8,064 bases of DNA, from positions 1 to 8,064 of the forward strand of contig JACOVL010000129.1 of the NCBI GenBank assembly GCA_016177355.1. Direction: 5' to 3'. Made by a program: the position numbers and the translations under genes. The notes under the pieces were generated by a model, which worked only from the letters and a program-made list of their open reading frames with translations, was not told the origin of the DNA and ran no database searches. Below are positions 1 to 6,541 of this stretch, in pieces. Numbering within the stretch: position 1 is the first letter of the stretch; every line of letters starts with the position of its first letter. This DNA comes from Betaproteobacteria bacterium. Lineage in GTDB: Bacteria; Pseudomonadota; Gammaproteobacteria; Burkholderiales; SG8-41.

Positions 1-1792
1 GGCTCGGCGGCTGGAAGCTTGGCGGCACCGTGGACAGGTCGGGAGCCGGTTCGGGCCGCGGCAGGAAGCGCTGGAAGAACTTGAGCTCGTCGCTTTCGAG
101 CGAGGGGTTGGCGACGACGGTGGGGCGCAGGAAGATCACCAGCTCGGTTTTGGTGACCCGCTCGTCGCGGAACGCGAACAGGTCGCCGATGTTTGGAGCG
201 TTGCCCGCGAAGGGCACCTGGTCGCGGTCGCGCCGCACGTCGTCCTGCATGAGCCCGCCGAGGATGACGGTCTGACCGCTGCCGACCTGCAGCACCGATT
301 CCATCTCACGGGTCTGGATTTCGGGCACACGGTTCTCGATCACCAATGACGGATTGGGATCCCTCTTGCCCAGGCCGATGATGCGGGTGATCGTCGGCCG
401 GACGGTAAGCGATACGCGCCCGTCGTCGCTGATCTGGGGCGTGACGCTCATCACCAGCCCCACCGCTACCGTCTTGGCGGTAGTAGTGAACGCTGTCGGG
501 GGAGTGCCTCCCGCCGCCGGAGTTACGCCGAGCTGCGCCTGGACCTCGAAATAGACGATGTTGTCCACCACCTTGAGCAGCGCCGTCTGGTTGTTGAGCG
601 CCATCAGCTTCGGGCTCGACAGCACGCGCGTGTTGCCGAATTGCTCGAGCAGCCTGACCGTGAGCTGAATGTCGCCCGGACGCTGGTTGTTCTGGTTGAA
701 GAACAATGCAAAGAACGGCGCTGTGGCGAGGTTGCCTCCCAGCAAGGCCTGGGTGAAGGCGACCCCGCCGCTCTGCGATACGCGGCCCCAGTCGATGCCC
801 GCCTGGTAGTTATTGGAGAGCTGCACCTCGACGATGGTCGCCTCGATCAGCACCTGGCGCTGCATCGCGTTGACGATGCCGTCGAGGTGCTGCTGCACGA
901 GCTGGTGCTGCCGCTCGGTCGCGTTGACGGTCACCGTGCCGGAAACCGCGTTGACGATCACGTCGTCGGGCAGCAACGTGGTCTGCTGGGGATTGGTGCC
1001 GCCGCCGGTAATGACCGCCGTCGCGAGGCCTTGCGCTCCGGCGCCGGCGCGGCTGGCGGCCTCCAGTTGCCTGGCCCGGAGCTCCTGCTCCTGCTTGAGG
1101 AGCGCGATCCGCTCGGCCTTGGCCTCGGCGGTCAGGCTTTGCAGGCGCGTCGAGTTCAGGATCGCGCGGAGGTTGTCGCGCAACTGCTCCCAGAAATCAT
1201 TCCGGGTGATGGTGCGAACCACCGTGCTCGAGCCGCTGCTGCCCGCGCCGCCCGCCGCAGCCCCAGGAGTCCCGCTGGAGGCCCCGATCTCACCCGTGAC
1301 GCCGACGGTCGAAGTCGTTTCGCGCGCCATGTTGACGTAGTTGACGCGGTAAGTCTTGACGTACGGCGTGTCGGGCGAGACGACGATGGTGTTGCCTTCC
1401 ATGCGGTAGCGCATGTTGACCTGCTTCGAGACGCGCTCGAGCAGCGCCGGCAGTGTCTCGTTGATCGCGTTGAGGCTCACCAGTCCGGTCAGGCCCGGAT
1501 GCACGTCTATGTTCTGCTTGGTGTCGCGCGCGAGGGCGAGCAGCAGGTCCTTCACCGGCACCTCGTTCACCACCACGCTGTAGGTCTGCGGCTTCGCCGC
1601 CGGCTTGGGCGGCGGGACGAAAGTGCTGACGCGCGCGGGGGGCGGGATCGCTTTCTCGGGCTCGGCTTTGACCTGGGGCGCGGTGATGTGCCCCTCGGAA
1701 GGCGGGACGTACGGCCTGAACTCCGCGCAGGATGCGAGCGCCAGCGCGAGCGCAAGAACCGGCGGCCTGAAGGTCGTTTTCGTTACTGGCAT
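1..1792 (-). CDS. mshL: MSHA-type pilus secretin lipoprotein MshL, C-terminal end cut by the window edge
   Basis: This is the outer-membrane secretin that forms the gated channel for an MSHA-like type IV pilus. The 597 visible codons are open and run off the window edge; little should be missing, because the secretin core is complete and a Pro-rich tail follows. Residues 1-22 form a lipoprotein signal with lipobox L19-A-S-C22. A Pro/Ala-rich linker (about 40-68) precedes an STN/N0 domain (about 71-138). An N1-like domain (from about 146) is split by a Gly/Ser linker and a charged helical stretch (about 200-250). The secretin core covers about 312-562, with the motif VLSSPKLMALNNQTALLKV at 390-408, VGSGQTVILGGLM at 503-515 and a FLRP ending near 554-557. 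The start at 1792 fits the signal peptide and an AGGGGAG ribosome binding site (1803-1809, 10-base spacer). An in-frame ATG at 1840 would add 16 residues ahead of the signal peptide and lacks a good site. PilQ and GspD are relatives, but the lipobox and the MshM neighbour favour MshL. Confidence 0.93.
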   Translation of the reverse strand, partial: MPVTKTTFRPPVLALALALASCAEFRPYVPPSEGHITAPQVKAEPEKAIPPPARVSTFVPPPKPAAKPQTYSVVVNEVPVKDLLLALARDTKQNIDVHPGLTGLVSLNAINETLPALLERVSKQVNMRYRMEGNTIVVSPDTPYVKTYRVNYVNMARETTSTVGVTGEIGASSGTPGAAAGGAGSSGSSTVVRTITRNDFWEQLRDNLRAILNSTRLQSLTAEAKAERIALLKQEQELRARQLEAASRAGAGAQGLATAVITGGGTNPQQTTLLPDDVIVNAVSGTVTVNATERQHQLVQQHLDGIVNAMQRQVLIEATIVEVQLSNNYQAGIDWGRVSQSGGVAFTQALLGGNLATAPFFALFFNQNNQRPGDIQLTVRLLEQFGNTRVLSSPKLMALNNQTALLKVVDNIVYFEVQAQLGVTPAAGGTPPTAFTTTAKTVAVGLVMSVTPQISDDGRVSLTVRPTITRIIGLGKRDPNPSLVIENRVPEIQTREMESVLQVGSGQTVILGGLMQDDVRRDRDQVPFAGNAPNIGDLFAFRDERVTKTELVIFLRPTVVANPSLESDELKFFQRFLPRPEPAPDLSTVPPSFQPPS

Positions 1793-1850
1793 GGTGCCGC
1801 TTCTCCCCTGATCCAACTGCCGCCCTCCTGCGCCCAGCATACGCCGCCGT

Positions 1851-3359
1851 TCACGAAGTCTGGTGCTGCCTGATCTCGGCATTGACGCCCTGCACCGTGC
1901 GCAAGATGGGCCGGTTCGACTTCAAAGACGCCGGCAACTTGTTCAACGCTTCCTGGGCCGCGCGCCGGTCGTCGAAACTCCCGTAGAGCACGGTCAGGGA
2001 CGGTTTCTGCTTCGCGATGGTAGGATACACAAAAAGCTTATTCATTTCAAGGGATTTCGCTATGATATTGAGATGCTGCTTTAGCTGTTGCGGGTTATCG
2101 GTCCCCAACAACTGGATACTGTAGGTGGTTTGTGGCTCGCTGGCCAGCCACTCGCGGGTGGCCACGATCCGCGCCTCCAACAGGTCTACCTTGCCCCTGC
2201 GCTCTATCACGGCCGTCTCGGTGGCGGCGGGTTTTTCCGCTGCCGCGGCGGACGCGGCGGCCGGGGCGGCGCTCGGGTCTGATGGGGTCGTGGCCGTCGC
2301 CGTTGCAGCGACCTCGGTAGCCGGCTCAACCGGGGGCTTGGCAGGCGCCGGGCTGGCCGCGGTCTGCGCGGCGGCGCTCTCGCCGGTTGACGTGACGTTG
2401 CTGGTCGCAGCAGCTGGGGCGGTCGTCGCCTCGCTCTGGCTCAGCCAGTTGTGCTGCGTCAGCGCGTAGAGCGCGACCCCGATTAGCGCGCCGGCGGCGA
2501 GCAGCGCCGCGCCCCACAGGTAGCGCGGCTCGATGCCGTGCCTGACCTCCTGGCTGAACTCGCTATCGCGCACCGCGGCTTCGACATGCTTCGGCTTGAT
2601 GGTATGGGTGTCCTCCGAGAACGCGGCCAGCAGCGCCTTGTCGGCGATCAGGTTGACGCGCCGCGTGAGCCCGGCGGAAGCGCTTGCGATGTACTTGATG
2701 ACCGAAGCCGGGAACAAATCGGGGCCGCGGTAGCCCGCGGTGCGCATGCGGAACATCAGGTAGTCGCGGATATCGTGGGCGGTGAGGGGCGCGAGCCGAA
2801 AGCTGTGGGTGATGCGCTCGCGCAACTGCCGGACGTTGGGCTGGCGCAGGTTGTCATCGAGCTCGGGCTGGCCGAAGAGCACGATCTGGAGCAGCTTGTC
2901 GTTCTTGGTTTCGAGGTTGGACAGCAGCCGGATCTCTTCCAGGGTCGCGAGCGGCATGCTCTGCGATTCCTCGACGAATACCACCACACGCTTGCCCTCG
3001 CCATAGCGCTTGAGCAGGAAATCGTGCAGCGTCTGCATCACCTCGAGCCGCGCGGCGTTGCGCTCGACACCGAGCTGCAGCTCGAACGCGATCGCGTGCA
3101 GGATCTCCTCCGGTGACACGCTGGGGTTGGCAAGATAGACCGTTTCAATATGCGCCGGCAGGCGCGCCTGCAGCATGTGGCACAACATGGTCTTGCCGCT
3201 GCCCACTTCCCCCGTCACCTTGATGATGCCCTCGCCGTGCGCGATGGCGTAGATCAGCGCCTCCAGGATCGGGCCGCGGTTGCCGCCGCCGAAGAAGAAC
3301 TCGGTGTTGGGCGTGATCTTGAACGGCGCCTGGTTCAGTCCGAAATGACTGTAGTACAT
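1851..3359 (-). CDS. mshM: ExeA/MshM-family AAA ATPase with membrane anchor and SPOR-like C-terminal domain
   Basis: This is an inner-membrane ATPase of the ExeA/GspA/MshM family, 502 residues. Aeromonas ExeA, a family member, helps its secretin assemble through peptidoglycan. The N-terminus (MYYSHFGLNQAPFKITPN) is typical of the family. Walker A is GEVGSGKT (about 50-57). The Walker B region is RVVVFVEESQ (about 124-133), with Glu-Glu where many relatives have Asp-Glu. Later AAA segments are LLQIVLFGQPELDDNL (about 155-170) and the lid up to about 265. One membrane helix lies at about 279-299, followed by a low-complexity Ala/Pro/Thr linker (about 308-380), presumably periplasmic. The last 90 residues (from about 410, TYSIQLLG and later LTVLYGSFDD) look like a SPOR fold, which in known cases binds denuded glycan strands. 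The overall plan also resembles DamX proteins. The gene sits 58 bases upstream of mshL, so wall clearance or anchoring for that secretin is the likely job. Start chosen from the family N-terminus and a close ribosome binding site. The pilus assignment rests mainly on context. Confidence 0.88.
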   Translation of the reverse strand: MYYSHFGLNQAPFKITPNTEFFFGGGNRGPILEALIYAIAHGEGIIKVTGEVGSGKTMLCHMLQARLPAHIETVYLANPSVSPEEILHAIAFELQLGVERNAARLEVMQTLHDFLLKRYGEGKRVVVFVEESQSMPLATLEEIRLLSNLETKNDKLLQIVLFGQPELDDNLRQPNVRQLRERITHSFRLAPLTAHDIRDYLMFRMRTAGYRGPDLFPASVIKYIASASAGLTRRVNLIADKALLAAFSEDTHTIKPKHVEAAVRDSEFSQEVRHGIEPRYLWGAALLAAGALIGVALYALTQHNWLSQSEATTAPAAATSNVTSTGESAAAQTAASPAPAKPPVEPATEVAATATATTPSDPSAAPAAASAAAAEKPAATETAVIERRGKVDLLEARIVATREWLASEPQTTYSIQLLGTDNPQQLKQHLNIIAKSLEMNKLFVYPTIAKQKPSLTVLYGSFDDRRAAQEALNKLPASLKSNRPILRTVQGVNAEIRQHQTS

Positions 3360-3365
3360 CGCCTG

Positions 3366-3372
3366 CTCCCCC
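3366..3372 (-). promoter_or_regulatory. ribosome binding site of mshM
   Basis: On the minus strand the motif GGGGGAG lies 6 bases before the ATG at 3359. It supports that start over any internal one. Confidence 0.65.
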
Positions 3373-3402
3373 GGAATAGCGCTTCAGCCGCGCGGCACGG
3401 GC

Positions 3403-4860
3403 TCATTTTGCGGCCGGCCGCGGCGTATTCGCAGCGTCGCCCGTGTCCGCGTAGTTCTGCATCCTGCTGTAGAGCGTGGTGCGGTGGATGCCGAGCATCC
3501 TGGCGGCCTGGGTCAGGTTGCCCTGCGTGATCATCAGCGCCGCTTCGACGTAGCCGCGCTCCCATTGCGCGAGCGTGCTGTCCAGATTGAAATTCTTCTG
3601 CAGCTGCAAATGGCGCTTGGACGACTCCAGCACCGACTTGAAATCCTGCCCGACCGCGAGCCCCGGCAGTTCGATGTCGAGGTTTTCCATGTCGAGTTCC
3701 GCCCGCAACTGGTCGGACCCCACCTTCTGGCCGCCGTACTTGGTGGTGAGCCGGATCACGATATTTCTCAACTCGCGCACGTTGCCGGGAAAGCCGTAGT
3801 CGAGCCACACGTCCATCGCCTCCGGAGCGAACTCGAACGGGTCGACGCGGGCCTGGCGCGCGTAGAACTCGCGGTAGTGATCGAGGAGCGCCCGCTTGTC
3901 CTCGCCGAGCTCGCGCAGCGGCGGCACGTTGATGGTGAACACCGACAGCCGGTGGTAGAGGTCGGCGCGGAAGCGCCCGGCGCGGATCTCCTGGCGCATG
4001 TCGCGGTTGGTGGCGGCGACCACGCGCGCGTTGGACACCCGGCTCTGCGTCTCGCCCACGCGCTGGTATTCGCCGTTTTCCAGCACTCGCAGCAGCTTCG
4101 CCTGCAGCTCGAGCGGGAGCTCCCCGATCTCGTCGAGGAACAGCGTCGAGTCCCTGGCGTCCTCGAAGTAGCCGGCGCGCGAGGTGGTGGCGCCGGTGAA
4201 CGAGCCCTTGCTGTAGCCGAACAGCGTCGGCTCCACCAGCGTCGGCGAGATCGCCGCGCAATTCAGCGCGAGAAACGGGTGCGAGGCGCGATGACTCATG
4301 CGGTGCAGCGAGGTGGCGATCAGCTCCTTGCCGCTGCCCGACTCGCCCTCGATCAGGACCGGGAAGGGGGCGTTGGCGAACTGCGAGATCTGCTGGCGCA
4401 GCTTCTCGACCGGCAGACTCCTGCCCATCAGGCCGCCATCGGCGGCGCCCAGCTCGGCCTCGCGCACCTCAAGGGCGCGCCTGAGCAGGCCCCCCAGCGT
4501 CTCGGGGTCTGCCGGTTTGGCGACGAAGTCGATGGCGCCCAGCGTGCGCGCGTGACGCGCGTTGGCCTCATCGCTCTGGCCCGACAGCACGACGATCTTG
4601 ACGCCGGGCGAGTGCGCGATCAGCTCGCTGATCAGGCGGAAACCCTCGTCCGGGCGGTGCGGCGTCGGCGGCAGGCCGAGGTCTATCAGCGCGAGTTGCG
4701 GCGGCCGGTCGAGCTGGGTGAGCAGGCTCTTCACCTGCGCGCGCGAAGCGGCGACGTAGACGGAAAAGTCGCGGCTCAGGACGAAATTGAGCGTGTCCGT
4801 GATCAATGGATCGTCGTCGACGATCAGCAGATCGGGCTTCGCTTGCTCGGTCGCTTTCAA
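3403..4860 (-). CDS. sigma-54-dependent response regulator (NtrC family; REC-AAA+-Fis HTH)
   Basis: This 485-residue enhancer-binding transcription factor would activate sigma-54 promoters after phosphorylation by a histidine kinase. The REC domain (about 10-130) keeps the acidic pocket D15-D17, phospho-acceptor D60 in LALIDLGLP, and K115. Helix-loop text such as LSGQSDEANARHARTLGAIDF resembles the PrsR-type regulators of PEP-CTERM/exopolysaccharide loci, judged from memory only. The AAA+ domain (about 145-375) has Walker A GESGSGKE (172-179), the sigma-54 contact loop as GSFTGA (219-224; usual form GAFTGA), Walker B TLFLDE (239-244), the arginine-finger stretch FRADLYHRLSVF (297-308) and sensor II GNVRELRN (359-366). 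A Fis-type helix-turn-helix is at about 433-470 (NLTQAARMLGIHRTTLYSRM). All active parts look intact. The start has GGAG 6 bases upstream. No kinase gene is visible. The next gene is mshM after 43 bases, so control of the pilus genes is a reasonable but unproven inference. Confidence 0.92.
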   Translation of the reverse strand: MKATEQAKPDLLIVDDDPLITDTLNFVLSRDFSVYVAASRAQVKSLLTQLDRPPQLALIDLGLPPTPHRPDEGFRLISELIAHSPGVKIVVLSGQSDEANARHARTLGAIDFVAKPADPETLGGLLRRALEVREAELGAADGGLMGRSLPVEKLRQQISQFANAPFPVLIEGESGSGKELIATSLHRMSHRASHPFLALNCAAISPTLVEPTLFGYSKGSFTGATTSRAGYFEDARDSTLFLDEIGELPLELQAKLLRVLENGEYQRVGETQSRVSNARVVAATNRDMRQEIRAGRFRADLYHRLSVFTINVPPLRELGEDKRALLDHYREFYARQARVDPFEFAPEAMDVWLDYGFPGNVRELRNIVIRLTTKYGGQKVGSDQLRAELDMENLDIELPGLAVGQDFKSVLESSKRHLQLQKNFNLDSTLAQWERGYVEAALMITQGNLTQAARMLGIHRTTLYSRMQNYADTGDAANTPRPAAK

Positions 4861-4885
4861 GGTGTGCTCCGCAAACCCGATACCT

Positions 4886-4891
4886 ATTGTA
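4886..4891 (-). promoter_or_regulatory. possible -10 element (TACAAT) before the response regulator
   Basis: On the minus strand TACAAT, one mismatch from the sigma-70 -10 consensus, lies in the 58-base gap between the ABC ATPase stop and the regulator ATG. Transcription from it would begin around 4879 and leave a leader of about 18 bases containing the GGAG site. No good -35 hexamer stands 16-18 bases upstream, so this is weak. Read-through from the ABC gene is equally possible. Confidence 0.25.
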
Positions 4892-4918
4892 ACTCAAGGG
4901 GTTGCTGGCGGCGCGCGG

Positions 4919-5647
4919 TCACGCGGCTATGCAGGCGAGGAAGGCCTGCTCCAGGTCGCGGGCGCCGTAGCGGCCCATCAGCTCCCGCGGCGTGCCGGCG
5001 AAGCGCAGCCTGCCCCCGTGCAGCACCGCCATGCGATCGCAGATCTCGGCGATGTCGGCAAGCGCGTGGGAAGTGAAGAATACCGTGCGCCCGGCGCGCT
5101 TCAACTCGCGCAGCTCGCCCTTGAGCAGGGCCCGCGCCTTGGGATCGAGGCCGCCGGTCGGCTCATCCAGCACGTAGAGGTCCTTGCCCGAGAGCAGGCA
5201 CGCGGCGAGCCCGAGTTTCTGCGTCATGCCCTTGGAGTAGGCGCGGGCAAGGCGGTCGAGCGCCGATGATTCCAGGTCGAGCGCGCCGAACATGCGCGTC
5301 ACGAGAGCTTCTTCGTAGGGCGCGCCGTGGAGCTTGAGCAGGTAGTGCAGGAAATCGCGGCCCGTCAGGTAGAACGGCGGGTTGAAACGCTCCGGCAGGT
5401 AAGCGAGCCGCGCGCGGGATGCAGTCGCGCGATGAGGGACGCCGAAGATCTCGATGCCGCCTCCATTGGTATCGCAGAAATCGAGCAGGCATTTGATGAG
5501 CGTCGTCTTGCCCGCGCCGTTGACGCCGGCCAGCGCGAAAAACTCCCCGCGCTGGACTTCGAGGGTGAAATCGCTCAAGACCGGAACGCCGGCGTAGCCT
5601 TTGGTTACCTGCGCGAAGCGCAACACTGCGTCACTCATGCGGGGCAT
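4919..5647 (-). CDS. ABC transporter ATP-binding protein, ABC-2/CcmA type, without visible permease
   Basis: This is a 242-residue cytoplasmic nucleotide-binding subunit of an ABC transporter, close in style to NosF/CcmA-type ATPases that pair with ABC-2 membrane proteins. It has Walker A GVNGAGKT (41-48), a Q-loop region LAYLPERFNPPFYLTG (81-96) with Glu near the usual Gln position, a shortened signature YSKGM (137-141) in place of LSGGQ, Walker B LYVLDEPTGGLDP (157-169) and switch His194 in TSHAL. The YSKGM-type signature is common in this branch, so activity is expected. The C-terminus is short and has no extra domain. The encoded start is either ATG 5647 or ATG 5638, three codons later; neither has a clear ribosome binding site. 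The substrate cannot be told from sequence. No membrane partner lies within the window: upstream is divergent mlaF and downstream is the sigma-54 regulator. Confidence 0.9.
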   Translation of the reverse strand: MPRMSDAVLRFAQVTKGYAGVPVLSDFTLEVQRGEFFALAGVNGAGKTTLIKCLLDFCDTNGGGIEIFGVPHRATASRARLAYLPERFNPPFYLTGRDFLHYLLKLHGAPYEEALVTRMFGALDLESSALDRLARAYSKGMTQKLGLAACLLSGKDLYVLDEPTGGLDPKARALLKGELRELKRAGRTVFFTSHALADIAEICDRMAVLHGGRLRFAGTPRELMGRYGARDLEQAFLACIAA

Positions 5648-5675
5648 TATGCAAGTATCGCCGCCGCCCCGTCAC
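5646..5675 (-). promoter_or_regulatory. candidate sigma-70 promoter for the ABC ATPase gene
   Basis: On the minus strand, GTGACG (5670-5675) and CATAAT (5646-5651) are separated by 18 bases and match the -35 and -10 consensus at 4/6 and 5/6 positions. The predicted start is near 5638-5640, between or at the two candidate ATG codons. The message would then be leaderless or nearly so and would begin translation at ATG 5638. This is a pattern match only. Confidence 0.35.
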
Positions 5676-5734
5676 TGTTGTGTCGCAACGAAGTGGTTTA
5701 GAATGAGCGCCTTTTTAGCCCCGTGCCCGGCCCG
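5648..5734. other. divergent intergenic region between the ABC ATPase gene and mlaF
   Basis: This 87-base spacer separates the leftward ABC/regulator/msh block from the rightward mla operon. It holds the two candidate promoters listed separately and a C-rich stretch around 5661-5670. I see no clear inverted repeat that would mark an operator, and no terminator. Confidence 0.6.
5675..5704 (+). promoter_or_regulatory. candidate sigma-70 promoter for the mla operon
   Basis: TAGAAT at 5699-5704 is a good -10 match. Upstream, CTGTTG (5675-5680, 18-base spacer) or TTGTGT (5678-5683, 15-base spacer) could act as a poor -35. Transcription would start near 5711, giving a leader of about 24 bases before the mlaF ATG. 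It abuts the opposing candidate promoter of the ABC gene, so the two could interfere with each other. Confidence 0.4.
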
Positions 5735-6541
5735 ATGGAAAATCTCGTTGAAATCAAGGACGTCGATTTCGCGTACGACGTCCGCCCGGTGCTCAAGGGG
5801 ATCAACATGAACATACCGCGCGGCAAGGTCGTGAGCATCATGGGCCTCTCGGGCTGCGGCAAGACCACCCTGTTGCGCCTGATCGGCGGCGCGCTCAAGC
5901 CGGCGAAGGGGGGGGTGCGCGTCGCCGGCCGCCTGATGCACGAGCTCGATCTGGACGGGCTCTACGACATGCGCCGCAAGATGGGCATGCTGTTCCAGTT
6001 CGGCGCCCTGTTCACCGACATGTCCGCCTACGACAACGTCGCGTTCCAGATGCGCGAGCATACCGGCCTGCCGGAGAGCATGATCGAGGACCTCGTGCTC
6101 ATGAAGCTGCACGCGGTGGGGCTGCGCGGGGCGCGCGACCTGATGCCCTCCGAGCTGTCGGGCGGCATGGCGCGGCGCGTGGCGCTCGCCCGGGCGATCG
6201 CGCTGGACCCGATGCTCATCATGTACGACGAGCCGTTCGGCGGCCTCGATCCGATCTCGCTCGGCGCCATCTGCGGCCTGATCCGCAGTTTGAACGACGC
6301 CCTGGGGGCGACTTCCATCGTGGTCACGCACGACGTGCAGGAAACCCTCGCGATCGTGGATTACGTGTACTTCATGTCGCAGGGCGCGGTCGTCACGCAC
6401 GGCACGCCGGACGACATCCGCAAGTCCGGGGACGCGTTCGTGCACCAGTTCGTGTGGGGCGAGATGGACGGTCCGCTGCCGTTCCATTACCCGGGCGCGT
6501 CGTACGCCGGGGATCTGGCGCTGGAGGCCGCCCGTGCCTGA
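5735..6541 (+). CDS. mlaF: phospholipid ABC transporter ATP-binding protein MlaF
   Basis: MlaF is the cytoplasmic ATPase of the MlaFEDB inner-membrane complex, which drives phospholipid transport linked to outer-membrane lipid asymmetry. The 268-residue protein is complete. It has Walker A GLSGCGKT (37-44), a Q-loop FQFGALF (87-93), signature LSGGM (141-145), Walker B LIMYDEPFGGLDP (161-173) and switch His199 in VVTHD. The C-terminal tail (about 236-252, HQFVWGEMDGPLPFHYP) carries the MlaF extension known to contact MlaB, so a STAS-domain mlaB is expected beyond the window. ATG 5735 is preferred because it gives the usual short family N-terminus (MENLVEIKDV). An in-frame GTG at 5723 would add four residues. 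Neither start has a visible Shine-Dalgarno sequence. It is the first gene of the operon and its last eight bases overlap mlaE. Confidence 0.96.
   Translation: MENLVEIKDVDFAYDVRPVLKGINMNIPRGKVVSIMGLSGCGKTTLLRLIGGALKPAKGGVRVAGRLMHELDLDGLYDMRRKMGMLFQFGALFTDMSAYDNVAFQMREHTGLPESMIEDLVLMKLHAVGLRGARDLMPSELSGGMARRVALARAIALDPMLIMYDEPFGGLDPISLGAICGLIRSLNDALGATSIVVTHDVQETLAIVDYVYFMSQGAVVTHGTPDDIRKSGDAFVHQFVWGEMDGPLPFHYPGASYAGDLALEAARA
6523..6527 (+). promoter_or_regulatory. ribosome binding site of mlaE inside mlaF
   Basis: GGAGG lies within the last codons of mlaF, 6 bases before the GTG at 6534. It fixes the unusual GTG start of mlaE and suggests translational coupling of MlaF and MlaE. Confidence 0.75.

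Noticed and set aside
1793..1840. Upstream in-frame ATG (1840) as the mshL start
   Set aside because: It would put 16 polar, Gly-rich residues ahead of a classic lipoprotein signal peptide and has no clear ribosome binding site, unlike ATG 1792.
641..1873. A 410-codon open frame on the plus strand opposite mshL
   Set aside because: It is antisense shadow: the opposite strand encodes an unmistakable secretin with signal peptide, and this frame is Arg/Leu/Gly-rich with no domain.
2210..2440. Low-complexity DNA that could be a tandem repeat
   Set aside because: It encodes the Ala/Pro/Thr linker of the MshM-like protein; I see no regular repeat unit at the DNA level.
4869..4885. Sigma-54-like GG-N10-GC pattern (minus strand) before the response regulator, suggesting autoregulation
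   Set aside because: GG and TTGC are correctly spaced, but the other consensus bases do not match and the predicted start would fall inside the ATG, removing the visible GGAG ribosome binding site.
3484..5076. A 530-codon open frame on the plus strand opposite the response regulator and the end of the ABC gene
   Set aside because: It is a mirror of strongly GC-biased codons on the other strand. The minus-strand frames carry complete REC, AAA+, HTH and ABC motifs, while this frame is low-complexity Arg/Leu/Ala/Gln text with no recognisable domain.
5646..5665. TTGCAT preceded by GG on the minus strand, resembling a sigma-54 promoter for the ABC gene
   Set aside because: The GG and GC pairs are 11 bases apart instead of 10, and the upstream half is just part of a GC-rich run.
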